The notes: a model not told the origin generated them from the letters alone. A DNA stretch of 50,877 bases from Algoriphagus faecimaris (GCF_900101705.1 NZ_FNAC01000038.1:1-50877); one strand, 5' to 3'. Numbered from the stretch's first letter, positions 1-8,708 are shown. Program-made: numbers and translations.

Positions 1-324
1 CATTTAATCAAGGATTACATTGATTCAAACGCTGTGCTTCAAACAGATAAAAGTACCACCTTCTCAGACCTGAGTGATTGTATTGATGTTCATGTCAGAG
101 AAATCTCTGGTACACAAGAAGGCAATTTTAACCTCAAATGGGTTCATATTGCCATCAGTAACTTAAAGAAACACCTGCAGACATACCATATGATCAGCGA
201 ACGAATGATGCAGAACTATCTGGATGAGTTTTGTTACAAGCTAAACAGAAGATACTTCGGTCAAAAACTCTTTGACAGACTCATTATTGCTTCAATTTAC
301 CCATACTGGCATGATTGCGGATAA
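1..324 (+). CDS. IS1595-type transposase, C-terminal part (cut by window edge)
   Basis: This reading frame is open from base 1, so only the C-terminal ~107 residues are present and the true start lies outside the window. The segment KWVHIAISNLKK followed by YLDEFCYKLNRRYFG and LFDRLIIA is the characteristic end of the IS1595/ISXO2 DDE transposase domain, which cuts and pastes the element by metal-dependent strand transfer. Internal GTG and ATG codons are not starts. The stop is only 14 bp before the next gene's ATG, so no obvious terminal inverted repeat fits between them. The element is therefore either degraded, or its right end lies beyond the hydrolase gene. Family assignment is confident; whether the element is intact cannot be judged here. 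Confidence 0.85.
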   Translation, partial: HLIKDYIDSNAVLQTDKSTTFSDLSDCIDVHVREISGTQEGNFNLKWVHIAISNLKKHLQTYHMISERMMQNYLDEFCYKLNRRYFGQKLFDRLIIASIYPYWHDCG

Positions 325-338
325 TCATATTGAAAATT

Positions 339-950
339 ATGAATAATATAATCGAAGCTGGAGTGCCACTTTCAGAGGCGAAAAAAGCAGCTATTTTACT
401 GCATGGAAGAGGGGCTACTGCCCAGAGCATACTTTCTTTAAAAGAGTATTTGAATCTCGAAGGTTTTGCCCTTGTGGCTCCCCAAGCCGACGGAAACACT
501 TGGTATCCCTATAGCTTTATGGCGCCAGACCAAAGCAACGTAAAAGCGCTTCAGAACTCTTTGTCGGTTGTTCAGGAAGCTTTTGACCTAATTATCCAAA
601 ATGGGATAGCTGCTTCACAGGTTTATTTTATTGGTTTTTCACAAGGGGCTTGTCTTAGCTTAGATTTTGCCGCCCGAAATGCGCAAAAATTCGGAGGGAT
701 AATTGCCTTCACAGGAGGTTTGATCGGAGATAAGTTGAAAGAAGAGGTTTATTCTGGAGATTTTCAATCTACTCCGATTTTTATCGGAAGTAGTGAGCGA
801 GATTTTCATGTGCCTGCAGCCAGAATTCAGGAATCTGCCACCCTGCTTAAAAGGATGAATGCCGAGGTGAAAGTTCAACTTTTTGACGATGGGGAACATA
901 CCATTCGTCAAGAGGAGGTCGAATGGGTAAATAAACATATATTTAGATAA
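339..950 (+). CDS. Alpha/beta hydrolase, phospholipase/carboxylesterase family
   Basis: A 203-residue cytosolic serine hydrolase of the small carboxylesterase/dienelactone-hydrolase type. The visible parts are the oxyanion segment LHGRGA (residues 21-26), the nucleophile elbow GFSQGA with Ser101, a likely Asp155 in SSERDFHVP and His187 in DDGEHTI. Length and spacing fit the YpfH-like carboxylesterase family; the substrate is unknown. I chose the ATG at 339; an in-frame TTG at 315 would add eight residues and overlap the transposase frame. A rho-independent terminator follows at 973-1007. The gene sits 14 bp behind a transposase end, so it may be a passenger or merely a neighbour of the insertion sequence. 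Confidence 0.85.
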   Translation: MNNIIEAGVPLSEAKKAAILLHGRGATAQSILSLKEYLNLEGFALVAPQADGNTWYPYSFMAPDQSNVKALQNSLSVVQEAFDLIIQNGIAASQVYFIGFSQGACLSLDFAARNAQKFGGIIAFTGGLIGDKLKEEVYSGDFQSTPIFIGSSERDFHVPAARIQESATLLKRMNAEVKVQLFDDGEHTIRQEEVEWVNKHIFR

Positions 951-972
951 ATGAATTGGTTTTCTTAATTCG

Positions 973-1007
973 AAAAGTCTGTCGGTCTTGCCGATGGACT
1001 TTTTTTA
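973..1007 (+). terminator. Rho-independent terminator after the hydrolase
   Basis: AGTCTGTCGG and CCGATGGACT pair as a 10-bp stem (two G-U type pairs) round a short loop, followed by a run of seven T. It lies 22 bp behind the hydrolase stop. Confidence 0.75.
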
Positions 1008-1092
1008 TTAGGGACAGTCCAAGTCGGGATACATTGAACCAAGAAGTCCGAGATTTTGCTCGCATGAGTGTCTCACTCAGGCTAAAAACTTT

Positions 1093-1806
1093 GAGTGGTC
1101 CAAGCTTGGCTTCGGCAGGTAAATCTGAAGGCCTTAGGCCAAAAGTTTAAAGGTGGTCCAAGTCTAAAGACTTGAACCAAGAAGTCACGATCTATGTGGT
1201 TCTGATTATAGACTTAAACCAAATGTTTCTGTCTATGAGATTTTTTAGACTTTATCCTTTACACCTGCCTCTGTGAGTGTCATTACGCATGGCAATAATT
1301 GAGACTTGGATTACATCCTTGATTTTTGAAACCACATAGGATCATAGGAAACATAGGCTAAGGCCTTTGATTCCTGAGTTACCTCTAAAAAATGAAAAGT
1401 TGAGTTTCATCACTCAGGTCCAAGTCTGAAAAACCAAGAAGACTTGAGTGGTCAAAGCTTGGCTTCGACAAGTAAATCTGAAGGCCTTAGGCCAAAAGTT
1501 TAAAGGTGGTCCAAGTCTGAAGATTTGAACCAAGAAGTCGCGATCAGTCTATGTGGTTCTGATTATTGGATTGAAACAAATGTTTCTGTCTATGAGATTT
1601 TTTAGACTTTATCCTTTACACCTGCCTCTGTGAGTGTCATTACGCATGGCAATAATGGAGACTTGGATTACATCCTTGATTTTTGAAACCAAATAGGATC
1701 ATAGGAAACATAGGCTAAGGCCTTTGATTCCTGAGTTACCTCTAAAAAATGAAAAGTTGAGTTTCATCACTCAGGTCCAAGTCTGAAAAACCAAGAAGAC
1801 TTGAAC
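1093..1806. repeat. Tandem pair of 353-bp direct repeats, non-coding
   Basis: Copy 1 runs from about 1093 to 1445 and copy 2 from 1446 to about 1803, head to tail, with a period of 353 bp and few mismatches (about 95% identity by eye). No credible gene lies inside on either strand. Each unit contains the hairpin-forming motif GGTCCAAGTC followed shortly by GAYTTGAACC, and the inverted words GGCCTTAGGCC and GGCTAAGGCC. The stretch 1008-1092 contains a further, diverged piece of the same material (GTCCAAGTC...TTGAACCAAGAAGTC at 1016-1050). This accounts for the whole 951-1859 gap; I see no RNA gene in it. Confidence 0.85.
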
Positions 1807-1859
1807 CTAGTTTTTAGGAAATTTCAATCAATTGGTTTTTCATAGGAGTAGGAAATCGA

Positions 1860-4800
1860 TTAATAGGAGTAGGTTACTTTTGAGCCGGTTTCAGGATCAA
1901 GCTCGACTTGGGCATAGACGCCGATTTCTTGCTGTAGCTCTTCCACATGGCTGATGATTCCCACAATTCGGTTTTCGTGACGGAGAGATTTAAGCGTCTC
2001 AAACACGACCCGCAAGGAATTCCGGTCCAAAGCTCCAAAGCCTTCGTCCAAGAAGAAAAAGCTTTGATCGGCTTGATTCAGTGCTTTGACTTTTTCGGCT
2101 AAAGCCAAGGCTAAACAAAGCGAGGCTTGAAAGGTCTGTCCACCGGATAGCGTTTTGAGTAGTCGTTTTTTTCCACCATTGAGGTAATCAATCACCCAAA
2201 ATGTATTGTCCTCATCGATCTCCAGCGAAAGGCTGTTTTTGCTCAATTTCATAAAACGCTGATTCGCGGTATGACAAAGCTCCTTGAGGTAAATCGAGCT
2301 CACGTATTTGACAAAACCACTTCCTTTGAATAGTTTTTCTAATTCCCGGAGATAACTTTCCCGCTTTTCGATTGCTAGCTTTTCCTGATTAACTTTTTCC
2401 TTCTCGGCCAGTTTCTGTTTGGTAGTCTTTATATTTTCCTGAAGGAGTAGAATTTTATCTTGGAGTTCTTGAGCGATACCCTTGGTCAATTGCAGTTGGG
2501 CCGTGATCCTGACAAAGGCCTCCTCATCAAAGTGAACCACTTCAGGTTCTTTTTCCAATTCTTCAATTCTACTTTGGGCGAGCCTCAGTTGATTGTCAAA
2601 TTGCTGAATTTCTTTGGCTACTTTTTCCGCGTCGAGCGAATGTTCAAACAAACGAATCAAAGCCTCCTCATCCTCAAAACCATATGCCTTTTTGAGGGAA
2701 TCAAACTCTTCACTGAGGGCCTTGATTTTCTCCAAGGCGGCTTGGTTAGCGTTTTTGAAGTTTTTCAGATCGGCTAGGTTAGTGGTGGCTTTCCTTTGCA
2801 CTTCTTGCAGGTATTTCTGCTTGCTTTCCAAAGCCAAGGCAGCATCTTGAATGTCTTTTTCTACTTTATCAATCCCCTTTTGGATTTCCTCTTGCGACTT
2901 TTCAAAAAAAGGCTGGCAAAAAGCCTGGTCTTTGATTTCTTCCTGCTTGGTTTGATAAGCGGTATTAAGTTGCTCTTTTTTGAGTTGGGCTTGCTGAAGT
3001 TTTTGCTGCGATTGCTCCAGAGATTGGCGGATGCTGTCGATTTCTTTGCGCTTTTGCTGCACGCTTTGAAATAGTTTTTCCCGAGTCTCAGATAGACGCT
3101 CGAGTTCTTGGATCCGGTTTTGTAGTTGGGAAGAGTCGGCTAGTTGGTGGCTTTGAAGAAATTCTTTCAAGGCCCCCAATTTTGAGGATAGCTCAGCGAT
3201 TTCTTCGTTTTTGCGGGTTTTATTATCCTGATGGCTTTGCAGGTGGATCTCTGCTTCTTTGAGTTGTTGTTTGATCAAGAGTAGTTGTTCCCGATTTTCT
3301 TTAGCGGAGCTTAGTTTTGCTTCCAAGTCTTTTAAGGCTTGGTCTTGTCGCCCTTTTTCCAAGGGTAGCGGATGCTCCTCTGAGCCACAGAGTGGGCAGG
3401 GCTTACCTGATTCCAGAAGGTGAGCGTGGGTATGAAGACCGGAGGTTCGCAGGAGTTGTTCTCTTTGATTTTCCAATGAACTGATCCTGTCAAGTTGGAA
3501 TTGATGCCAGTCTTCCAAGCTTGGAAATTCGCTTGGGATGCGCTGCTGAAGATGCTCGATTCGCTGACTTATTTTTTCCTTTTCGGATTCGAATTGCTGG
3601 GCCAGCTGCTGCGTTTTGTTCAACTGCTCATTAAGATCGGTCCAAGAGTGGAGGCTGTTTTTCAGCTGTGCGAGAAAATTGGTATCAGTGGCTTGATATT
3701 GCTGAAGTTGGGTTTCATTTTCCTTTAAACCCTTTTCTGCTTCTTTTTTCTCGGAAGTTAACTGATCGATAGTGGGTAAAAGCTCAGTAAGACCATCTTG
3801 TGCGGCTTGTAGTTTTTGAGCAAGCGCCTTGAGTTCTACCACCTTTTTGAGGTCGCGAACTTTACTTTCCCGGATGGGTCTGCGTTGGTTTTTTTCCTGA
3901 AGATCTCTTTCCTCTTCTTTCAGTTGGGAGATTTCTTTTTCAAATTCCACTGCAAAGCGCTCACAATCGATGATGCTGACCTGGAATTTCTCTTGGTCGA
4001 TTTGAAGCTCACGGAGTTGATTCCAAACGGGTCGCAAGTAGGATTTGGCAGTGATAAAATCCTGATGAAGCTGTCGCTGTTTTTCGATTTGGGGTTTTTG
4101 GTTGAGAAGCTCGGTTTTCATTTTACCAAATTCCCTCCAGGCATGGTGTTTTTCTTGGTATTTTTCTTGGCTTTTTACGGATTCCTCCAGCTTCCTAAGT
4201 TTTTGATCGGTTTGTTTTTGATCTTCTTGAAACTGACTTAGTTGTTCGCCATACTGTTGAAGGGAATTGGCTGTAAAATCCTCCAAGTTTTGAATTTTGG
4301 TTTCCAGTCTGATTTTTTCATCCTTCACCTCACGCAGAAGGCTGCCTGTTTTGGCTGCCAAGTCAAAGCGCTCCAATCCAAAGAGTTCTTTCATCATTTC
4401 TGCCCGAGGACCGGGTGTGAGGTCTATAAATTCCCGAAATTTACCCTGAGGAATGATCACCGTCTGTTTAAAATGCTCCTTTTTCATCCCTACGATTTCT
4501 TCTGCTCTTTGCTCGATGGGTTCCCAGTCGCCCTCTACTTGCTGATAAAAAAAATGAGAGGCAGGGTCGACTTTCTCGGGGTCTTTTTTGCTACGCTTGG
4601 CTTCGTATCGCGCCAAGTACAATTGGCTGTTGTTTTTACCTGATTGAAATATAAATCGAATCAGCACTTGATCACTCTGCAAGTTGAGCATGGAGTTTTT
4701 TTCGCCCCGGTCTGATAGTCGCTCTGTACTGCCGTATAGAGCGAGTAAAATTGCCTCCAAAATAGAAGATTTACCACTTCCTACAGCGCCGAAAATACCA

Positions 4801-4892
4801 AAAAGGCCGGCTGCGGTCAACTGATCAAAGTGAATGGTTTGTTTTTCACGGTAGGAGTATAATCCTTGGATTTCTAGGGAAATGGGAATCAT
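1860..4892 (-). CDS. sbcC: Exonuclease subunit SbcC (Rad50-like ATPase)
   Basis: A 1010-residue SMC-like ATPase that forms the SbcCD (Rad50/Mre11) complex, which opens DNA hairpins and processes double-strand ends and protein-blocked ends. The N-terminal Walker A GAVGSGKSS is at residues 35-43, followed by long Gln/Glu/Lys-rich coiled coils. The zinc hook CPLCGSE is near residues 497-503, a second coiled coil follows, and the C-terminal half-ATPase has the ABC signature LSGGQTFQ (~912) and Walker B FFFLDEGFGALD (~945). Length is normal for the family. Its start overlaps the sbcD stop by 4 bp, so the pair is translationally coupled, with sbcD first. The many open frames on the opposite strand are coiled-coil codon artefacts. 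Its 3' end is 54 bp from the tandem 353-bp repeats. Confidence 0.97.
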   Translation of the reverse strand: MIPISLEIQGLYSYREKQTIHFDQLTAAGLFGIFGAVGSGKSSILEAILLALYGSTERLSDRGEKNSMLNLQSDQVLIRFIFQSGKNNSQLYLARYEAKRSKKDPEKVDPASHFFYQQVEGDWEPIEQRAEEIVGMKKEHFKQTVIIPQGKFREFIDLTPGPRAEMMKELFGLERFDLAAKTGSLLREVKDEKIRLETKIQNLEDFTANSLQQYGEQLSQFQEDQKQTDQKLRKLEESVKSQEKYQEKHHAWREFGKMKTELLNQKPQIEKQRQLHQDFITAKSYLRPVWNQLRELQIDQEKFQVSIIDCERFAVEFEKEISQLKEEERDLQEKNQRRPIRESKVRDLKKVVELKALAQKLQAAQDGLTELLPTIDQLTSEKKEAEKGLKENETQLQQYQATDTNFLAQLKNSLHSWTDLNEQLNKTQQLAQQFESEKEKISQRIEHLQQRIPSEFPSLEDWHQFQLDRISSLENQREQLLRTSGLHTHAHLLESGKPCPLCGSEEHPLPLEKGRQDQALKDLEAKLSSAKENREQLLLIKQQLKEAEIHLQSHQDNKTRKNEEIAELSSKLGALKEFLQSHQLADSSQLQNRIQELERLSETREKLFQSVQQKRKEIDSIRQSLEQSQQKLQQAQLKKEQLNTAYQTKQEEIKDQAFCQPFFEKSQEEIQKGIDKVEKDIQDAALALESKQKYLQEVQRKATTNLADLKNFKNANQAALEKIKALSEEFDSLKKAYGFEDEEALIRLFEHSLDAEKVAKEIQQFDNQLRLAQSRIEELEKEPEVVHFDEEAFVRITAQLQLTKGIAQELQDKILLLQENIKTTKQKLAEKEKVNQEKLAIEKRESYLRELEKLFKGSGFVKYVSSIYLKELCHTANQRFMKLSKNSLSLEIDEDNTFWVIDYLNGGKKRLLKTLSGGQTFQASLCLALALAEKVKALNQADQSFFFLDEGFGALDRNSLRVVFETLKSLRHENRIVGIISHVEELQQEIGVYAQVELDPETGSKVTYSY

Positions 4893-6118
4893 ATGCTTGA
4901 ATCTTGACTGATGACTTCTTTAAAAATTTCCAATAGCTCTTGGTGAGCTTCTTGGCCTCGTTCGTTTTTGAAATAAAGCTGAAATAAGCTGAGCATATCT
5001 TTTTCCAGATCAGCTGCCGTAAGTTTTAACTCCTCCTGACCGATTGGATTTTTAATCTGTGGGATTAGGTTGACGATTCCATCATGGGCTTGGTGGATGG
5101 CTCTGCGTGTAGCGGCATCGATGGAGTGCTCGGTCTGATAGGTCAACTCCACAAAGCAATAGGGATTGGACTCGAGCCAGTTTAGGGTTTCTGCTAAGGA
5201 GTCAAAGGTCTTGCGGTGCAGTGCTTTTCCTTGTTTTAGGGGAATGGCTTGGTAGTCGACAGCTTGGGCTGGTTTTGCCTCAATCACTATCACTTGTTTT
5301 TGCTGATCGGCTTCTGAAAAGGAATACCCCAAAGGACTGCTGGAATACACTATGGGACAGGGATTTTTGTCCACGGCATGATAGCGGTGAAGGTGGCCTA
5401 GGGCTGCATATTGGATTTGTTGTGGAAGATTCTCGGTAAAGAGTGCCTGCGTCCCGCCTACGTGAAGGATAGGCCGTTCGGACTCGGGTTCGGCTTCGAG
5501 CGGTTCTCCTTTTTTTGAGAAATAAAAGTGGCCTAAAAATAAATTTACACCCGATGGATCACAATATTGGTCGGCGAGTTTTTGCCATTTCTCAGAGAGA
5601 ATTGTGCGAAATTCCTCTTCTCGGTTTTCCTCCCCGAGGTATGTTTTAAGACTGACTTCATTGGCGTATGGAGCGAGAATCAAGCGGATGGGAAAGTCAC
5701 ACTTAGGTATTTTTAACTCTACAAACCCACTTTCCGAGCGTAGAATTTCGATACCGGAATCGAGTTTGCCTGTTACGATTTGGCTGTCATAGCGGCTGTA
5801 AAAAAATATACCCATTTCCCGGGCGAGGGGATCTGGTGCTTCAACGAACTGGCTGCTGTCGTGATTGCCGGAGATGGCAATAATCGGACGTTGACCGTTT
5901 TTTGAAAGTCGGTGAAGTGTCTTGTAGAGCAGTTCGATAGCTTCATGTGAGGGATTGAAGCTGTCAAAAATATCTCCTGCCAGCAGCACCAAATCGACTG
6001 CCTTTTGGTCTGCGATTTGGCAGATTTCATCTAGCACCAGTTTTTGTTCTTCGATTCGGGGAAATTCCTGCAGTCGTTTTCCCAAGTGCCAGTCTGCGGT
6101 ATGAAGGATTTTGAGCAT
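4889..6118 (-). CDS. sbcD: Exonuclease subunit SbcD (Mre11-like nuclease)
   Basis: The 409-residue nuclease partner of SbcC. The metallophosphoesterase motifs are all visible: TADWHLGK (Asp9, His11), LLAGDIFDS (Asp49), SGNHDS (Asn85, His86, Asp87) and the GHLH motif near residue 240, which together bind the two Mn ions of the active site. A C-terminal capping region of about 120 residues follows. The ATG at 6118 puts the first metal motif at the usual distance from the N-terminus. It is the first gene of the sbcDC pair and is divergent from rlpA, with about 146 bp between the two starts. Confidence 0.96.
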   Translation of the reverse strand: MLKILHTADWHLGKRLQEFPRIEEQKLVLDEICQIADQKAVDLVLLAGDIFDSFNPSHEAIELLYKTLHRLSKNGQRPIIAISGNHDSSQFVEAPDPLAREMGIFFYSRYDSQIVTGKLDSGIEILRSESGFVELKIPKCDFPIRLILAPYANEVSLKTYLGEENREEEFRTILSEKWQKLADQYCDPSGVNLFLGHFYFSKKGEPLEAEPESERPILHVGGTQALFTENLPQQIQYAALGHLHRYHAVDKNPCPIVYSSSPLGYSFSEADQQKQVIVIEAKPAQAVDYQAIPLKQGKALHRKTFDSLAETLNWLESNPYCFVELTYQTEHSIDAATRRAIHQAHDGIVNLIPQIKNPIGQEELKLTAADLEKDMLSLFQLYFKNERGQEAHQELLEIFKEVISQDSSI

Positions 6119-6264
6119 GGGGTAAAAAGGTAGATTTAAAAGCGGAGGGTTTGGTTAAAGATTGTTTTGTTCTTAATTACCGAAGATACTTTCTGATGCT
6201 GCGATGTCCAAACCATTTTTGGTTTCCGACAGGAATTGGCATTTTTGTTGACTTTGCCCTGCTG

Positions 6265-6765
6265 ATGAAAAAAATCTCATTTCTTTTTCTGCTGTTTTTG
6301 ATTTTTGGGCTGTGCCAAGGTAGCAGGGCTCAGGGAGCGGATTCGGTACAGATTCAGACGGGGTGGGCAAGTTTTTATGGCAAGCGCTTTCATTTGCGAC
6401 GGACTGCCAATGGGGAGATTTTTCACATGGACAGTCTGACGGCGGCGCATAAATATTTGCCTTTTGATACGCGGGTCAAGGTGACTCGACTGGATACAGG
6501 AGATACGGTTTGGGTGCGGATCAATGATCGCTTGCCGAAAAGTTCGCTTCGTATCATCGATTTGTCCCGGCGAGCTGCTACCGAATTGGATATGCGGACT
6601 GTGGGAATCTCCCGGGTGAAGCTGGAGCTGGAGAAGATTAGTGAGATGAATCGTCTTTATGAAAAGTTTGATGGTCAAGCACCGGGAACGATCCGAATTC
6701 GGCGCTATGAAGAGGCCATTTTGCCAAAGAAAAGAACCATTTCCTGGTCTTGGTCGATTTGGTAA
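6265..6765 (+). CDS. rlpA: RlpA-like septal ring/peptidoglycan-binding double-psi barrel protein
   Basis: A 166-residue exported RlpA-type protein. RlpA proteins act in the periplasm on peptidoglycan, and some cleave denuded glycan strands at the septum. A signal peptide (residues 1-23, ending SRAQ) precedes the double-psi beta-barrel: GWASFYGKRFHLRRTANGE, LTAAHKYLPFDTRVKVT, VRINDRLP and RIIDLSRRAA, including the conserved Asp of INDR. There is no SPOR domain. I chose ATG 6265 over upstream in-frame starts at 6151 because it begins exactly at the signal peptide. The 3' end of this gene is duplicated as non-functional fragments at 8633 and 10573, and it heads the peptide/propeller cassette array. 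Confidence 0.9.
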   Translation: MKKISFLFLLFLIFGLCQGSRAQGADSVQIQTGWASFYGKRFHLRRTANGEIFHMDSLTAAHKYLPFDTRVKVTRLDTGDTVWVRINDRLPKSSLRIIDLSRRAATELDMRTVGISRVKLELEKISEMNRLYEKFDGQAPGTIRIRRYEEAILPKKRTISWSWSIW

Positions 6766-7015
6766 GTGCTTGATAGTGAAAGGGCAGTAAGTTTTACTAA
6801 CTATTTACTCTTCTTCTGATTAATTTTTTATCTCTGAAAATCAATAGTTTATATAAAAATCGTTTTTTTTTTTTTTCGAAATTGACTTGCATGTTTAGTA
6901 ATCAAGTCCTAGTTTAATCGACGAAAGATCAAGGTATTGGCCAATCGAATGTATTTTTCAACCGGTTAAGCAGCCCTGCCGGATTTTAAGGCTTGACAAA
7001 TTAAATTCTTAGAAA
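6766..7015 (+). promoter_or_regulatory. Cassette leader, copy A (~250 bp, T14 tract)
   Basis: This 250-bp non-coding stretch between rlpA and the first small peptide gene recurs almost unchanged at 8709-8957 and 10837-11087. Conserved landmarks in all three are a long T run (14 here, 6863-6876), a TTGC...TAGTTTAA pair at 6887-6917 that could be a Bacteroidota -33/-7 promoter with 20-nt spacing, the perfect palindrome ATTGGCCAAT, the palindrome AACCGGTT, and GCAGCCCTGCCGG about 40 bp before the start codon. That it is a promoter/5' leader is inferred from position and conservation. The exact -10/-33 assignment is weak. Confidence 0.6.
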
Positions 7016-7267
7016 ATGAGGAAGACAATTTTAAAACTTGGAGTGGCTGGTTTGTGTATACTTGGATCATCATCTTTAGGTGGATTGACAGCGAAAGCTC
7101 AGACATCACCATAAATTTGGTATGAGATTGAAGATTCAACTCAGGTAACTAGTTCAGGCCTTTATCTTGTGACAAAATGTTCTAATATACCTGGCTCAGC
7201 ATGTAATATGCCTGGTTCGGTACATAGGTCTGATATATCGTCAATTTTATCACTTATTCAGCCTTAA
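7016..7267 (+). pseudogene. Small secreted peptide gene, copy A, interrupted by an in-frame stop
   Basis: An ATG at the end of leader A opens a signal peptide (MRKTILKLG... ending TAKAQ) that closely matches the start of the copy B peptide. A TAA at 7112-7114 ends it after 32 residues, only a few residues past the predicted cleavage site. The same frame then stays open for another 50 codons to a TAA at 7265, and contains two cysteines and a peptide-like composition. The simplest reading is a former ~83-residue secreted peptide gene broken by one nonsense change. Alternatives are a sequencing error or a truncated product. The downstream lipoprotein gene remains intact. Confidence 0.6.
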
Positions 7268-7281
7268 AAACGGTTTAATTA

Positions 7282-7311
7282 AATCTGGGTCAACTTTCGT
7301 TGGCTCAGATT
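7282..7311 (+). terminator. Hairpin between peptide A and lipoprotein A
   Basis: A 13-bp stem (7282-7294 with 7299-7311, two G-T wobbles, TTTC loop) lies between the small-peptide frame and the lipoprotein start and is followed by ACTTTTCT. It may act as a partial terminator or RNA-stabilising element. Hairpins occupy the same position in cassettes B and C. Confidence 0.5.
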
Positions 7312-7323
7312 ACTTTTCTACAA

Positions 7324-8448
7324 ATGAAAACACATGTAATTCTAGTTTTAATAATAGTTTTCTGGTTTGGATGTAATTCTGAACAGATAAAAATTGAAAA
7401 TTCAGCGGAATCTACTTTTTTGGATACGCTTACTGTAGACTTCGGAGGCTTACCCCTTCCTAATGAATATAGTTCATCCGGAAATTATCAGGATAAGTTT
7501 TACTACACGTATTTTTTTAGAGATTCCATGGGGTTATATTTTAATGATCTAGATTCCCGAGATTGGACGAGTAATTTCTTTCCCATGGAAGGCCCCGAAG
7601 GGTTATTAAAACAGGGTGGCTTCGTGATTTTAAATGATTCTATTGCCTTTCATCCTTTGGCTGGTTTGGCGTCTTTTCAACTAATAAACTATCAAAATGG
7701 TCAAGTAAAACGCTTTAAATTTCCCGATGGTCGCTTTGGTTTTGGAAATATCACGGATAAATCCGTGCATTTTGATGGGGAGTCCATTCGTTTCCCACTT
7801 TCATATTTTAAGAGTACTTCAGATGAGGATTATGTGTCTCAGGTGCCAATTTATGGTGTTTTTGATCTCGCTGCTTCTGATTTTTCCTCGCTGTTGAACT
7901 TCCCGGAAAAGTTCCATGGAGACACGTATAGTTCGAATTTCTTATCCAAGACTTTTTTGGTTGCTGATAATTACATTTATCTGAACCTAGCCAAATCCCA
8001 CGAAATCTATAAATATGATTTGGCCTTAAATTTACAGGAAATATTTCCTTTTCAGTCCCAAAATGTAGATACATCAAATCCAGGAGTGGAGAATGATCAA
8101 ATTCTGAATATGATAAATTCCAAGATGGGTGGTGAATATTCATCGCTCCTTGAATCAGAGGGACATTTATATAGAACTGTTTCATATTTATCGGAATCGA
8201 ATTCTATTCCGGTAAAAAATCTAAATGAATATTTTCTGGCATTGGAAAACTTACGATTTGAGATTCTTAAATATTCACCTTTGACCAAAAAGACTGAAAG
8301 TTACGACTATTCTGGATCTCCCCTTTCAAAAGGAATAGGTGATGGCTTGGTCTTGGAGAAAGAAGGAAAGCTTTATTATTGGTTGTTTGATAAGGAAAAA
8401 GAGGAGGTGGAAAAGTTTGTTTCCATTTTTGAGGAGATTTCTGATTAG
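7324..8448 (+). CDS. Beta-propeller-type lipoprotein (DUF4221-like), cassette A
   Basis: A 374-residue predicted lipoprotein. The signal peptide ends in a lipobox-like VFWFGC with Cys17, so it should be lipid-anchored in the envelope. The rest is rich in aromatic and Asp/Asn-containing beta-strand repeats (for example GPEGLLKQGGFVILNDSIAFHPLAG), as in the DUF4221/6-bladed beta-propeller lipoproteins of Bacteroidota. No catalytic residues can be identified. The ATG at 7324 starts the signal peptide directly; an upstream TTG at 7300 would add eight residues and lies inside the hairpin. It belongs to cassette A with the broken peptide gene. Function is unknown; family assignment is by style and context, not by a clear signature. 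Confidence 0.75.
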   Translation: MKTHVILVLIIVFWFGCNSEQIKIENSAESTFLDTLTVDFGGLPLPNEYSSSGNYQDKFYYTYFFRDSMGLYFNDLDSRDWTSNFFPMEGPEGLLKQGGFVILNDSIAFHPLAGLASFQLINYQNGQVKRFKFPDGRFGFGNITDKSVHFDGESIRFPLSYFKSTSDEDYVSQVPIYGVFDLAASDFSSLLNFPEKFHGDTYSSNFLSKTFLVADNYIYLNLAKSHEIYKYDLALNLQEIFPFQSQNVDTSNPGVENDQILNMINSKMGGEYSSLLESEGHLYRTVSYLSESNSIPVKNLNEYFLALENLRFEILKYSPLTKKTESYDYSGSPLSKGIGDGLVLEKEGKLYYWLFDKEKEEVEKFVSIFEEISD

Positions 8449-8632
8449 AATGTATTTATCCGAAACTTAGTCCAAATCATCTTTCAGTTTTTCTTTTTAT
8501 TGTATTAGGAATCTAGCACATAGCGCTTCAACTATTCTAAGCAGGAATAAGTGGTTTAAGTGATCTGTTAGGAGACATTAACTGATAAAAGGAATAAATT
8601 TTGGACAACAAGGAACTAGGTATCTTTTGCTG
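8449..8632. other. Inter-cassette spacer A/B, no gene seen
   Basis: These 184 bp between lipoprotein A and the rlpA fragment of cassette B are AT-rich and carry no credible open frame, RNA gene or strong hairpin. The rest of the gap before peptide B is the rlpA remnant (8633-8708) and leader B (8709-8957). Confidence 0.7.
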
Positions 8633-8708
8633 GATCCGAATTCGGCGCTACGAAGAGGCCATTTTGCCGAAGAGAAGAGCCATTTCCTAGTCTTGGTCGA
8701 TTTGGTAA
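8633..8708 (+). pseudogene. rlpA 3'-end fragment, cassette B
   Basis: From GATCCGAATTCGGCGC onward this matches the last ~76 bp of rlpA (6690-6765), including its stop codon, with only a few differences. One of them turns a Trp codon of rlpA into TAG. It has no start or upstream part, so it is not a gene. It marks the left edge of the duplicated unit that carries the leader. Confidence 0.85.

Noticed and set aside
956..1150. Open frame of 64 codons in the repeat region
   Set aside because: It begins with a non-ATG start inside a terminator, has no plausible protein composition and ends within the tandem repeat; the second repeat copy does not keep it open.
1093..1806. CRISPR array
   Set aside because: Only two long repeats lie head to tail without spacers, and no cas genes are present.
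2460..4643. Several open frames opposite sbcC
   Set aside because: They mirror the coiled-coil codons of SbcC, are rich in Phe/Leu and have no recognisable domain; sbcC itself is full length and conserved.
7300..7323. TTG start eight codons upstream for the cassette A lipoprotein
   Set aside because: It lies inside the intergenic hairpin and would place extra residues before a clear lipoprotein signal.
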